A stretch of DNA of 64,000 nt from Circinella umbellata. Taxonomy: Eukaryota > Mucoromycota > Mucoromycetes > Mucorales > Lichtheimiaceae. The notes under the pieces were generated by a model. That model did not search any database. It was given only the letters and a program-made list of their open reading frames with translations, and was not told the origin of the DNA. Shown here piece by piece: positions 28,245-40,780 of this stretch. How positions within the stretch are numbered: position 1 is the stretch's first letter; the number at the start of each line of letters is the position of its first letter. A program made the translations under genes and the position numbers. The DNA is taken from the NCBI GenBank assembly GCA_025093555.1, contig JAIWNF010000108.1, positions 1 to 64,000 on the forward strand, given 5' to 3'.

Positions 28245-28530
28245 TGATTAAAAGTATCAAAATAAAATGTTTTAAACATGTTTGTTGAAATGTATTTGTA
28301 AAAGTGTACTTTTGTCATTTTATTTTCTTGACGACTAATTTTTTCCGAATCGACTTAGTAATTTTTTGGCGTGAATTGACAGTATTTTTTTTTAGAGTTA
28401 CTTTTTTTTTTGGTTGGTCAGAGAGTCTTTTTTTAAATATTTTTCTTTCACCCCCTTCATCTGAACTTCAAAAAATTTGGTAACTGGGTTTTAAAGGACT
28501 TTCTAGTGATTTTTAGCAAGGTCCATGAAA
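28245..28530. repeat. Second copy of the flank block (direct repeat of 23,695-23,905)
   Basis: Shared words with the upstream block include AAAGTATCAAAATAA, CATCTGA(A/G)CT(T/C)CAAAA and GACTTTCT(A/G)GTGATTTTTAGC. The copies are diverged and of different length. They suggest terminal repeats of one decayed element. Confidence 0.5.
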
Positions 28531-28689
28531 ACCAATCTTCTTTAGAAATGCATGTTCCAAACCAGCATAATCTATCCATTAGTTCCCATGGAAACGGATT
28601 ACAAGGCTGGTAAGATAAAAAAAATTTAAGTTGAGAGAAAAATGTTTTTTGTTCACAACTTCAATATAACAATGATTTTTATCCATACT

Positions 28690-30684
28690 ATTTTAGCAAT
28701 CTTGAAAACCTTTAAAAAACATAACAACGGCGATGAGGGAACACAGCTCCATTTGAAGAGCATTATAAACGATCTTGAAAATATTATTGCTTTAATTGCT
28801 ACCAAATCACAAACATTTGATGATATCCGATGTTTATGGACAAAAAAAATAACTGATTGTTGCAATAAATTAAATTTACAACTTGTAAGTAACAGCTCCT
28901 TTAACATAAAACTTATGTGGAACCAAAATAAATAAATTTAACCATACTATTATATGTTCAAACAATAGAGTACCAATAAACCTTCCTGGAAAGCCATCAA
29001 GAATAAGCTGTTAAATGAGACAGAACCTAAAAATAAAGCTTCTAGAGCTGAAACATTCAAAAAATCGAACTCTAATATTTCACCAAAATCAAAAAGTAAC
29101 AGCAATGTGCCTGCAAAACATACATATTTCTCAGTTGAAAACAGAGAAACATTTATCGACTCTTTCGGAAAACTTGATAATAATTCTTTTTGGTATCTTA
29201 CATCTACTTCAAATGAAGCCAATAAAAACAATAAAATTCCAAAATCAGTCGAGGAGAAGATATTTGAATATGGGAAAATATGCCATTATTTACAGTAAGT
29301 AGTTTAATAAAGTAGAGTGGTGCATTAAAGAAAGTAGGATTGGATAGTGAAACTCAGAGATACTCTACAAGCCCTTGTCACTCTTTTATACTAGATATGG
29401 ATGATGAAACATTGAAGGAAATTTTCACCAAGAATGAACTGGATGAATTGGATTCGGTTGGGAAAACCATTAATCAGAACGACATCTTTAGAATTGGAAG
29501 ATATTTTTAATGACATCCTGAAACTAGTAAGCTTGAAAAATTATGATTCTATTTCTTAGATAAAAGGTATGGTTTGAAAGCAATATCTTTATTCTTTAAC
29601 CAATGTAATTTTGATATATCTGAAAATAGAGCACGAAAGACGTTTATGTATATGCTCACAGTATTGAACATGATCCTGAGACGGATCATTTAAAAATGTG
29701 GATAGCTCTTACTTTGGTAAATCTGTCGAGTTTGTTTTTGTGTGAAAACAATGGAGTTTCTATTGAAGGAGAGTCGGATGTCATGTATGATCATTGGCTT
29801 TTCCTAAATAAAATATTTTGTAGATCAAAAATTCAAACTATTGGGTAATGTTAGGATAGTTCCTATTAATTTATTGTATGTCTTGGATTATAGTAACTTA
29901 CCAAAGAATAATGGGTTATAGCAAAGAAATTACAAGTAAGGCAAGCCGCTCATCACGCAATAGAAAGTGGGTGATTTCGTCCATTAATTCAGTTGAGAAA
30001 GTGAAAATGGATGCTCGCATGGATACCATCTACAAAGGCAGTGATATGGAAATTGGCTGTCTAGAAATTAGACACCATGATGACCCCACAAAAGAACTAA
30101 CTGATTCTCGATTGAAACTGCCCATCGTTATGAAAGAGAGGTTTCTCGACATTTTTAAGTATGCCCCCGAACTTGTGCACAAGATCCACATCATTGCATA
30201 CAACATCAATGGTAGGATTAGATTAATCATGATAATATAATATATACAATTATCTAGTATATGATATATGCACATACTAATCTGGAAGTATAATTCTATT
30301 TCTAGGCAAGAATGTTCAATTATTGGATATGGATTGTCTGTTTGAATATGTTTTGAGAATCTACAGGACCAGAGAACTCCCATAGCCGTCATCGTCATCG
30401 AACTTCCCAAAAAGAATCGTCAGTATGTTGGAATTAGCAATGATGGGCAAAACAGTGATGGAAGAAACATTAGAAACGTATAACAACTTCCATATTCCGT
30501 TGAAATCTTCCAGAATGATAAATGTATTCCCACCATGCTTCTCATCTACAAGTGGCGACATATCTTCTTCAACACCATCACCATCCTTGCCAAAAGAAAG
30601 CGAGAATAACAACACCATCCTCATCAACATCAACATTAAGATCCATGTAATATCACCAACATTCTATAGCCCGAAATATCAATA
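28690..30684 (+). pseudogene. Multi-exon gene of unknown function, frameshifted
   Basis: Plus-strand exons encode LKTFKKHNNGDEGTQLHLKS and KITDCCNKLNLQL (donor near 28,885); PSWKAIKNKLLNETEPKN through FSVENRETFIDSFGKLDNN to EYGKICHYLQ (about 28,970-29,295); CHSFILDMDDETLKEIFTKN (about 29,370-29,430); STKDVYVYAHSIEHDPETDH (29,630-29,690); MEIGCLEIRHHDDPTKELTD and DSRLKLPIVMKERFLDIFK (30,045-30,160); and YNNFHIPLKSSRMINVFPPC (30,480-30,540). The last parts resemble, from memory, an unnamed family common in Mucoralean genomes. An apparent one-base shift near 29,475-29,490 moves the reading frame to SLELEDIFNDILKL, so this copy is probably inactive. The EIGCLEI-DSRLK pattern could belong to a nuclease-like fold, but that is speculation. 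Confidence 0.5.
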
Positions 30685-30689
30685 ATTCA

Positions 30690-31650
30690 ATATAACCGCT
30701 TTTTATGAATTTATATATACATCCATACATATACGCTCTATTATCACAACCTTTTTTAATCACCACTATGAATAATTACAATATTGAATATACAGAGACC
30801 ATAACTACAACAACTTTTTCTTTTTCAATTATCATCATCATATTTGTACATATCATTAGCATCAATAAATAACAATCACAACAAAAAGATGCTACAAAGT
30901 TAAATGTAATACTATATATATTATTATCTATAGGGTCTAATACAGGAATCTGTTTTTTTTTCAATGGTGTACAAGCTATGTATCTCATCATAAGCTCATA
31001 ATAAACTGATTACAATAAAATACATAACATAACAAAACATGTTGTCTCCCTATACATTTAATAAATGAGAAGAAATAAAAGGTCCTCTGGTTATTTAACG
31101 GGATCTGTTGTGGCAAAACTTGATTTCCATTTATTCCATTTCTTCTATCTTTACCATCCAGCCAATCAGTTTCTTTGAAGGAAAAACTTTTGAATCGTTG
31201 TGCTTCTTATCAGCATCGTCTACATTTTAGCCCATTACTGTATCCAATCCTATCTTCCGATAGGTTCTTTTTTCCCATCTGGATGGAAGCCCAATATATG
31301 ATCAAGAGATTAATGACATACATTCCTTATGTAATTGCTTGCCCTGCCCCTCTGAACGCTTACCATTTATTATTGCATTCTTGGGACCATTATATGTATG
31401 CTTATTTTGTTTAACTAAACTTCAACAATATATTACAACAAAGAGTTTACTCTTTTTTTGACTTACATAATACACCTGTTTCTTTTCATATGTATCATGA
31501 GATAAATAGCTGTCTCAATTCATGGCTACAAATAACTCATTTTGTCTAAGTAAAAAAAAAGTAATTAATCTTCAATAAAAAAAATGTTAAAAAGTATAAC
31601 ATATTGTTTGTTCATCGGTTCAATTGGTTTATTAAAAGTGATACACAGAG
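30690..31650. other. Intergenic region, nothing coding seen
   Basis: AT-rich sequence with short frames only. No motif, repeat or RNA gene could be supported. Confidence 0.5.
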
Positions 31651-32189
31651 GGTCCCTGTTAATTTCACAGGGCCATTTTTCATTTTTTCTGTGAAAATAA
31701 AAAGGTGTGAAAATTAATGGATACTATTGATTTTTTTTTCGAAGAATGTGCATATATTGAATACTTCAAGTCACTATTCTCTTTTAAAATATCTAAATAT
31801 TTATTAATAGATTATATCTGTGCGCTTCTTCTTTATGCTTTTTTGAAAAACTCAATTTTTTGTTATTTGATCACATCCTTGACCATTTTTTTTTATATAA
31901 AAAAAACTATATATAGTAGTCCCAAGAGCTGTAAACATATTTATTTTCTTTTATCTTCAAACGCTACCATATATATTCTACTCACCATGGGAAACCTTTG
32001 GGACATTTGGGACATTTGGGACATTTGGGAAATAGATTTCTTTCTCAGCGCAGATATTTCCTTTTATAGATAGTTTGTATTCAAAGTTTGTGTACCAAGC
32101 AGACCCAATGAAAATCAATATTTAAGTATGTGTATTTGATAAATGTTTATTAATTATAGAAAAAAAAACAATGATATGCCAAAAAAAAA

Positions 32190-32553
32190 CTATTTTCTAG
32201 TAGAAGTTACTTTCCCCTTCTTTTTGCGACCAGCGCGTTGTTCGGTTGTTGATGGTGTTGAAGAGGAGAGTGCAGAATTTCTGCGGGTGGTAGGAATGAG
32301 CACACCGCGATCCGCAAAGGTATTTTGCCGGAACCGCGATGTGCTGTTGTCGTTGTCGTTGTCATTGTTGTTGAGGAAGGCGGTATGTAAAGAGGGCATG
32401 CGGGGATCAAGCATACCCTCTAAGGGTTGGTGGGATGATGATGATGGTTGTTGTCGTGGTGAGGTGTGGTCTTGATGTGGGTGGTTGCGGTTGTTGTTGT
32501 GGTTGCGAGGGAGTGACGAATGATGAGTAGGTGGAGGAGACGACAGAGAATCT
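32190..32553 (-). CDS. Possible terminal exon of an unknown low-complexity protein
   Basis: An acceptor (run of T then TAG) precedes a frame reading SLSSPPPTHHSSLP, His/Asn/Gln/Ser-rich sequence, LEGMLDPRMPSLHTAFL, then RNSALSSSTPSTTEQRAGRK with a basic end. Composition is protein-like rather than random. Candidate upstream exons near 32,870-32,900 (MNNN-type run, LSGIRDVN), 32,750-32,783 and 32,623-32,658 (SATRAAQSMPA) did not join in one frame. It lies inside the candidate inner transposon and could be cargo or chance. No function is proposed. Confidence 0.3.
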
Positions 32554-32999
32554 AAAAAAAAGACCTTTATCAGCATCTGAATAATGTAAACTTAACTAAA
32601 TGCATGCTATGCTTATTGGTAACTTAAGCTGGCATAGACTGAGCAGCACGAGTAGCAGAGCTAAAAACAATCATTATAATAATTAGAATTGATGGAATAT
32701 AATAGATATAATGCAACATGTTTGTTATAAATTAAAATTATATGTTACCTTCCACCGGACGTTTCTTGAGCAACCGAGTCACTATTTTGAAAAACGTATT
32801 ATTTAGATACATGTCATTATTATATAATTGAATAAGTTTACTTACGTTGACATCTCTGATGCCACTGAGCGGATTGTTGTTGTTGTTGTTGTTGTTCATA
32901 TTGAAAAGGTTAGAGATTGAAAAAAAAAACTGATGGAAGTAAAAAGTAGTATGTTGTAATATCAGAATTAAAAGTTATTACCATCCCCATATTTATACT

Positions 33000-33165
33000 A
33001 TTCGAACGTGTCGTTTCATGCATATCATAATCAGTACCGAATATTACCATTTGATTTTATTAATAATAAGTATATTAATAATGCTAGCATTCATTCCATA
33101 TTCCTACCGTTCGACGTGTCATTTCATACAAACCGTAATCAGTACCAAAAAATTACCATCCCACT
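33000..33165. repeat. Diverged direct repeat, ~55 bp
   Basis: TTCGAACGTGTCGTTTCATG...ATAATCAGTACC near 33,001 recurs as TTCGACGTGTCATTTCATAC...GTAATCAGTACC near 33,111, with both copies followed by ATTACCAT. Confidence 0.5.
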
Positions 33166-34064
33166 TCCACAACTCGAACAAATAAGGAAAAACGATTGTA
33201 GTAAAAGTTTGAACAAAGTTAAAGCTCACACTTATTGCTTTCATTATAATTGCCAATGGCCGAACGATTCAGAGTGTTGAGACATATTCGATTAGAAATG
33301 CATTGATGACTGGGTAAACTGCAAGAATTACATTGGGAGATTAACATTGGTTAAAAAGTTATTTTGCAACCTTATTATATACAACACGCGCTATTTATTG
33401 TTGACCTTCCGCCGTTACAAAAATTTAAACTCCTTTTCCTTTTTTGTCAAAAAGATTTTGTCCCAAATGTCCCAAATGTCCCAAATGTCCCAAATGTCCC
33501 GAAAACCTTTATTTGGTAATTTGGGATGTCCCAAATGTCCCAAACGTCCCAAATGTCCCAAGAATTTCCCATGGTGATCTTTATACGTATCAAAATGACA
33601 CCAACCAAATAACACATTAGCTTCTTGAGAGCTGAGCAGTATGGTATGCTAGCTGAGAAAATGGAAAAGACTTCACCCGTAAATTATAACAAACTGATCG
33701 CTGGCAATACAGAATAAAAATGAATGAGTTCAATATGTTTAAGACACGTGACATTAGTACGATATCCAAAGGCTTAAAGTGAGAAAAATAAATATTGTAT
33801 AGACTTCTATGAAAAAATATGCAACAGAGATAACAGAAAAGTAGTCCATTCTTTATAACAATCTAATTAAAACCCTTATATTTATCATACGTATAAATAT
33901 TTTTTTTTATTATATCCGTTAAGAATTCAATGCCATTAGATGCTATGAAAGTGTAATAAAAGGGGATGTAGAAATTTATTATGTTATTTTTACCATTCCT
34001 TGATATTTGGTGAAGTTAATGAGGTGTGAAAATTAACGGATATGAAATTAACAGGGATTATCTG

Positions 34065-37035
34065 TATTTGACAACTGCGTTGATACGTATATCATTTCAT
34101 CAACCGCAAAACGTATAGGATATAGTATTCAAATATCTTATTGTCTTTATACATTGTCATTAACAAATCGAAAGACTGTTATTGTTCCATACACGCATAT
34201 TGATATACCCGGCAATTGATTAGGATTTAATATAAATAGTGATAATATTTTATTTTAATAAACTTTAGTTCAATTATTGTTCTTTTGGGTCTCGTTGACT
34301 TTTCAACGTTTCTTTTATTCTATTAATTTCGGTTGATATAACAGTGTCTGAGCAATGAATGTAGCAAGTTGATCGGCTACAGGTAGGTATAACATAGTGG
34401 TATATGCCTCCTTTTTGTTACTTTCATTATTTTCATTCTTATGTCTTGGAAGTTGACAGTTATCATTTGGGCATATTGTCAATAGATCCTTTTTTAGACT
34501 TACAAGTGAAAACCTTGTATGTATATATCATAATATTATAGCTTTACTGGATAAATTGGATGCGAGCAAATTTCTGGCCCCACACCGGCCAAGCACCTTG
34601 TAAAAGTACACATTGATTGATACTATTACATTGTTATGTAATACGATCACTTTTATTCTTGTTATAATTGTATCTTTTTCTAGTTCTGCATTCCGGCTCT
34701 TGAAGGTTGATGTGTACATGCGAAGTGAAGGCAGAAAACTAGCGATTCTGGTCCATTTTTTTTTTTTTTTGGCTCTTTTGGTTTTTTCTTCTCGTGGGTG
34801 CTGTTGAATGTGGGATGATCAGGGTTAAAATGTTCTACTCCTTGTAGGTTTATGCAGAGTACTAACTGGTTAGCACAATGATATCTAAATCAAGACGAGA
34901 CACCGGTGGTTCTAGTTTTTTATCGCTCTCATGGTTGTGATATTTGGTTATTTTAATAAGAGTAGGAAATAAAAACAGACAAGGTATGAATCCTTTGAGA
35001 CTTTGTTATATATCTTTAATAATAATTTAGAAACTAGAATAAAGTTTTCTCTTTAAAATAATATTTACAACCCGTATTTATATAATTTCTATTCTATGAG
35101 TTATGGGGCTTAGTTAATAGAATGATGTGGGTGATTGATAGTAAAGTCGGGTACTTGATAATAGTCATTAATATTGAGAAGGTTACTATAGCTACTGTTC
35201 TGAAGTATATTGGGCTTAGCCATGATACTCTCTTTTATTCTTTAATTTAAGTTGACGAGGCGCAGGACATCGTTATGCGATTTTACTCAGTTTCCTTTTT
35301 AGAATTGAGTTCTGTTCACGTCTGTATTTTAAATATTTTAAATATGATTTCTTATTTCATCTGGGATAAAGAGATAATGTTCTTATAATACAACAATGGT
35401 GTTGCCAGAAAGTATCGCTTATTGAGGTAGTTTAGCCATGGAAAGTAAGTTTCTATTATTGTGCACAATCGTATTTGATTTTTTATAACTGACCGTCTGA
35501 TATTATTTACATTATTTATACGTAGTTGATTGTTATCAAACTAATGAAAAAGAATTGATGATACACTATAACTCATTAGAAAATGGGAATCAGTAATAGA
35601 CTCGCGAAACATGCCCTCTGGATGTTCAATATTTCATAGCTGCTCTGCTCTTTTGTATTCAAAATCATTATTACGTAAAGGACAAATGTATACAAATCAT
35701 CAATTATTATTGTAATATAAGAATGATTAAACAATTATAATGTTTTTTTTTCTTTTACATAAAAAAAGAACCCATAGCTCTAATGTGTAAACTGTCGATT
35801 CGGATAAAAATTTGTTAGACAAAAATAAAAAAGAAAGAATTGAATATGTAGTAAAGTATTGATCCAATTCAACTTTTTTGATTGAGAAGTATTCATCACC
35901 AGTCGGTACGACTGTGTCGTGCCGCTTGTTAATATTTCCGAAATATTTACTCTTAATAAAAACATATTTCTATACACCCACCTATCATATAAATTTTTGT
36001 GCATGTATGCTACCATGACAACAGTTATTCTCTTCGTTGCCATATAACAATTGAGTACAGCGAAAACCTAATACGTAATCGCTTTTTCAGAAAATAATAA
36101 GTCTCATATAAAGAATAAAGTATTATTGTATTTGCCATGTGTTTTCCTTAATATATATATATCAGATATGTTACGTCTAAAAGTCTTTCTATTTTTTCAA
36201 GTAAGATTATCTCGTATACTCAATAAAATATTCATGTCAATTTTAATAGGCATTGATAGATACTGAATAGTATAAAATGATATTTATAATAATATCAGAT
36301 GTATTTTATTTTAGTAGGAGATAATGACGTTATTGATTAATCTTCATCACAAAATGTGTCTTTCAAATCATTGAGTGAGAGGGAATCAAGATTTCCAAAG
36401 ATAAAGCTTTCGTTTTTAAGCTTTTGATAAATCCTTCCTCCCTAATTTGATTATCTTTTTGTTTATCACCAACTTACAGTTCTTTACTTTTTACGTATTT
36501 CTGAAAACATAATACAGGTATATCAGTTTGAATTGTATTTAATAAGATACATTGTTATCTTGTCCAAGAATAAAATAAAGAAGCAGTAATAATAAGAATA
36601 GTATTTAAGAACATAAAGATGTATTCAAACAAAACAATGGTTTCAACGGGTAAAAAGATGGTACGGTAATAGTACACGGAGTAAAAAATTGCTTTTCCTT
36701 TTTTTTAACAAACATATCTTTCCATGTTAAAATGACCAATTACTTTATTTCTATCGCGTGTTGTTGAAATCACATTCAATCTACCACCGCGTTATAATGC
36801 TCTTTCTTCTCAAGCTTATAGAGGATGTAAACTTTTAATGCACACGCACATATATATAGTATTAGTATCAATCCCACGGAACTTAACCAACCCTCTTTTC
36901 TTTGCAAACACTTTATTTCTTTTTTTTTTTTTAAAAAAAAACATAAGTACTGTATAATAATAGGATTGGCTCACTGCCAATCAATGGGCTTCAGGATGTG
37001 AGGAAGCCAAAGTAACTATTCTTACAACACAACAT
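34065..37035. other. Gene-poor region, nothing coding seen
   Basis: AT-rich DNA with only short unsupported frames. A short stretch near 34,860-34,925 has faint resemblance to Pol III internal promoter boxes followed by a T run, but no tRNA fold was found. Confidence 0.5.
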
Positions 37036-37037
37036 AA

Positions 37038-37320
37038 AAAATAATGCCTGAATATTTGGATAGTGCTTGAATAATGCTTTAAAATAATGACTGAATTATG
37101 CTTGACGTATATAAAACATATGCTTTATTGAAGCACTATTTTCAGGCATTATTTAAGCACTACTTAGGCACTATTCAAGCATTAAATTTAAGGCACTATT
37201 CAGGCACTAAATTTAAAGCATTATTCAGGCATTATTCAAGCACTATTCAGGCATTAAACGAAAATGAGTTGGGTTCAGGCATTATTCAGGCATTAAATGG
37301 AAATGAGTTGTCTTATGGTT
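37038..37320. repeat. Fold-back array of GCATTATTCAG / CTGAATAATGC repeats
   Basis: From 37,038 to about 37,100 the motif runs as ATGCCTGAATA, GTGCTTGAATAATGC and ATGACTGAATTATGC. After a ~25-bp spacer it runs in inverse orientation about a dozen times as (T/C)AGGCA(T/C)TATTCA to 37,320. Two longer copies include AAATGAGTTG. An open frame crosses it but only reflects repeat periodicity. Confidence 0.75.
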
Positions 37321-40300
37321 AGGAACTATTCAAACTTTATTTAGTAGTACGTAGCCAATAACTATTGAAGTTGGTCAATGGTTTTTATGCTAACAATCTC
37401 TAACAATAGTAAAGAGAGTTATAGCTTTCTACATTACATCCAGTATTATATATATATGACATAACATACATATATATTAGAGAGTGTACCACGTTTTTTA
37501 TTGAGATTTTGAAGTAAATATATTTTTAGTAGTGTCATGAATCATAGCCATTACTATAGGGTAGTGAGATTTTATTCTTAGCCAAATAAAGTAAGATCGA
37601 GTACCATAAGACAGTATGCCACAAAAACTATTAATCAAATCATGATAATAATAAATAAATGCTTTAAGGAAATTGATGTAACATATACAGAATCAGAGCT
37701 AGAGCCGATAAACGGTTCTCGTATGCATAAATTAGTACCATTATTTTTTTTATATCTTGTTCTTGCTTATGTATGTACATACCATAAAGAAATTGGATTT
37801 CACTAAGACAATGTTGTAATTTTATCGCATCAATTGAACTTTTTGTCCATTATTACATAAATTTATAAAAAGTCAGTTGTTTAGTATTATGTTCACGTTA
37901 TAATAACTATATGTAATATTTTTATATGTCAATTAATAATATCAATACACATATCCACGTTCACCTCTACCCTAGCAATATCAGCCCCCGACTAGTTTTC
38001 TTATGAGCAATTAAACTACTGGATACGTATTTGTATTATAGTTTCTTTTATTATGTACATATCTACATCAAGTATACAAGAGTATTTTAGTTCATTGTAA
38101 GAGTGGCTTATTTAGTATATTAATTTTTTAATAAAAAGATAGTCTTGTAGATTTTATAGTGATTTCAAATAGGTATATGATTAACCCAGTGATATAAAAT
38201 TACTTCAATTATCAATCAAGGATAATTTATGCCTGAATATTGCCTGAATTAAAGAGTGATCAAGTTTAGAAGTCCGTTCAGTAAATATTATACTTTATCA
38301 GTACAAGAACTTTAAATGGTAAACTTTGACGATGAAGATTTTCCTGCTAAAATGGAACGAAGTCGTCAAACTACAAAATAATATATATATATATATATAT
38401 ATATATTAGATTAGCTTTCATTAAAACAACTAACTTAATATAAAAAGAAATATTGAATGGACCACAATAGTATCATACTATAATAGTAGAAAAAACAATA
38501 GTAGTAGACTTGATGCAATAAAATAAAAACGATATCAAATTTTATCTAATAACTACCTTTTTTTTCATTTTAAGTTATTTAATTATATACGGAACTATGG
38601 CAATATAATGACAGGAAGCTGTGTATAAAACTTAAACAAAATACTTATCCAAGCACGCCGGGGTATTTACGTACTAATACACTCCCACATAAAATGCCTG
38701 ACTCCCTCTCTCTCTCTCTCTCTTTCTCGCTGTATATAATACGTTACATAATAATAATTCTTAAAAACGAATTGGTAACAGCCTCACACAAATATGTAAC
38801 ATCTTCATTCGAAATGCTTATAGGTGTGAAAAAAATATACTGGCCACATAATAGTCATTTCTTTTAATTACTGTAAATAGCATACATCATAACTAAATAT
38901 AGCCTTTATAATATATATATTCAATCATCCCATTATAAAATTTATACAGCATATAATTCGTGGTTTAGACACATCAGATTGATAAACCAACAATTAACAG
39001 CTGAGAAATCGTGATACACATGGCACAACGTAATATTATTGTGTGTTAACTAACAATTGAAAACAAGAAGTTATCCTTTTTGGTTCAATTGTGATACTTC
39101 CCGTACTTTCTAAATTAGTTCTATTTGTGTACAATTATGTCTTAAAACAACTAACAAATAGTCTTAATATGATCACGAGGTTGTGAAGTGATGGTTCGAC
39201 TTCTAATTTGGAAAATTTATAGTTATAGTTTATTGTTACATTTTAAATGTTTCTAAATTACATGAGATTGCAACAAAAGAAAAAGTGGAAGCAAAAAAAA
39301 AAAAAGAAAAGAGAATTGCCTTCGGATAAAGATCAGAATTGTGCATTTTCTGATTTTTTTTATGAGTTCGTTTAAAAAAACTATGAAATCATCCCCCGCC
39401 CTGAAGAATTAAAGTTTATTTATCCCGCACCAATATTTACAGTAGATTGGGCCATTATTGGTTTGTTTCTTATCTTTTTTTTTTTGAACAACTTAATTTT
39501 ATGGCGTTATCTAATCCCCGATTTGTTGCCCCACATTTTTTCTATTTTTTCTTTTGTTGTAACGTAAAAGAAGAATAATAAAGTAACAAATCCGGGTATA
39601 TTCTTTATCAATGAGCAATTTTTACATATGTGAAGAGAAACGAAGATTGAAGAACCATTACCCAGAGCAACTTGATTTTAATTTTTATAGATATCTGTAT
39701 CATAAGAACCAAATACCAATTTATTTATTTTTTGTGATAGAACAGAAGTGATATACTGCCAAAAAAAATGGTGACCATAATAACTACCATATTAAGATGA
39801 AAAATGACAGGAGCGAAGCAAAAATAAAACTCTATCTACATTTGTATTCTAAAGATTGTTATAAGATATCAACATTCACAAAGAATGACACATTGTTTAT
39901 GATTATCACCACTAAAAAAAACATGAGTGTAAAAGCTCACGCAAGACATAAACTCCCACGGTGGAATTTTTTCTCACAATCGTTTTTAAATACAATTCTA
40001 ACTTGATCACAAAGATGGCGTAGTACAAGAGATCAAAACCGAATCTTACCGAGCAAGAAAAAAAATGGGAAAATAATCAACCAGAAATATAAGAAAAAAA
40101 ATTATTAAGAAGTATGGAAAGGGATCTAATATAAGTAGAAACCTTTACCAAGAATGCAACGTGTGAGAAAAATATACATACGTAAAATGATGATAGGATT
40201 TAAGAAAAAAAAAAGAAAGATAAAAATATTTGTTGACTGTGTCAAAATACCATAAAAGAAAACAACATCCGATATTCAAAGAATGAAAGTAAAGCTGTCA

Positions 40301-40780
40301 ACCAGTTGTTTAAAGAAAAAGCAGAACTATTGGACGTCTATTATTCATCAACCGGGATGAATTGGCCTATGAAATGTCAAACTCGAAGCTTATAATGAAA
40401 GAAAAAAGAAACCAGTTAGTCCGAATTATAACGTGAGACAAAAAGCATTATATTGTGTTTTCAAATAATATGCCACGGTGTGGGACGATTAGATCTATAG
40501 TTATATTTTCTCGATGTTGTGTTTGAACTTTACTTGATCTGTGAGCTTTTTTTCTTGGAATAATTCCCCGCCCAACCAAAACTCGCTCGACCCAACTTTA
40601 TCAGAAAAAGAAAAAAGGTATAATCTCATTTATGGTTTGTGAAAAAGATTAGTTATCTATAAACTGTCATTTGAAAGAAAAGTTAAAAAGAAACCGCCAA
40701 GCAGTTCGTCAGCTCTTCTCTCACGCCTCTTCTTCCTTATCACTTTTTTTTTCTTTTTTTTTTCTTTACATATTATTACC
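37321..40780. other. Gene-free stretch upstream of the transporter gene
   Basis: No supported gene was seen. It contains a (TA)n run at about 38,383-38,406, a (CT)n run at about 38,705-38,722 and a lone pair of GCCTGAAT words at 38,231-38,250 related to the 37-kb array. The last 100 bp before the transporter start are strongly pyrimidine-rich, a common feature of fungal leaders. Confidence 0.5.

Larger units (their letters stand above)
31983..33576. mobile_element. Candidate inner element with arrays of GGGACATTT repeats as inverted ends
   Basis: The left end reads CACCATGGGAAACC followed by three to four copies of TTTGGGACAT (to about 32,030). The right end (about 33,460-33,576) is the inverse: eight or so TGTCCCAAA units, then TTTCCCATGGTG. 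The 12-bp tip CACCATGGGAAA is exact in inverse orientation. The element would be about 1.6 kb and nested in the 31,651-34,062 repeat pair. Its only open frame of note is on the minus strand at 32190-32576. Confidence 0.5.
31651..34062. mobile_element. Candidate outer DNA transposon with CCCTGTTAATTTCA ends
   Basis: TCCCTGTTAATTTCA at about 31,653 is matched in inverse by TGAAATTAACAGGGA at about 34,046. A second shared word, GTGTGAAAATTAA(T/C)GGATA, occurs at 31,704 and 34,025 in the same orientation. No transposase was recognised inside. The boundaries and any target duplication are uncertain; a TA follows the right end. Confidence 0.4.

Noticed and set aside
31717..32073. Open frame of 118 codons with hydrophobic content and WDIWDIWDI repeats
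   Set aside because: The repeats come from the GGGACATTT array at a transposon end and the rest is AT-rich translation; no gene signal.
33347..33615. Frames encoding SQMSQMSQM or DIWDIWDIW on both strands
   Set aside because: These only translate the 9-10 bp tandem array at the right end of the candidate inner element.
37098..37322. 74-codon frame over the 37-kb array
   Set aside because: Periodicity of the DNA repeat explains it and no start context or splice context supports a gene.
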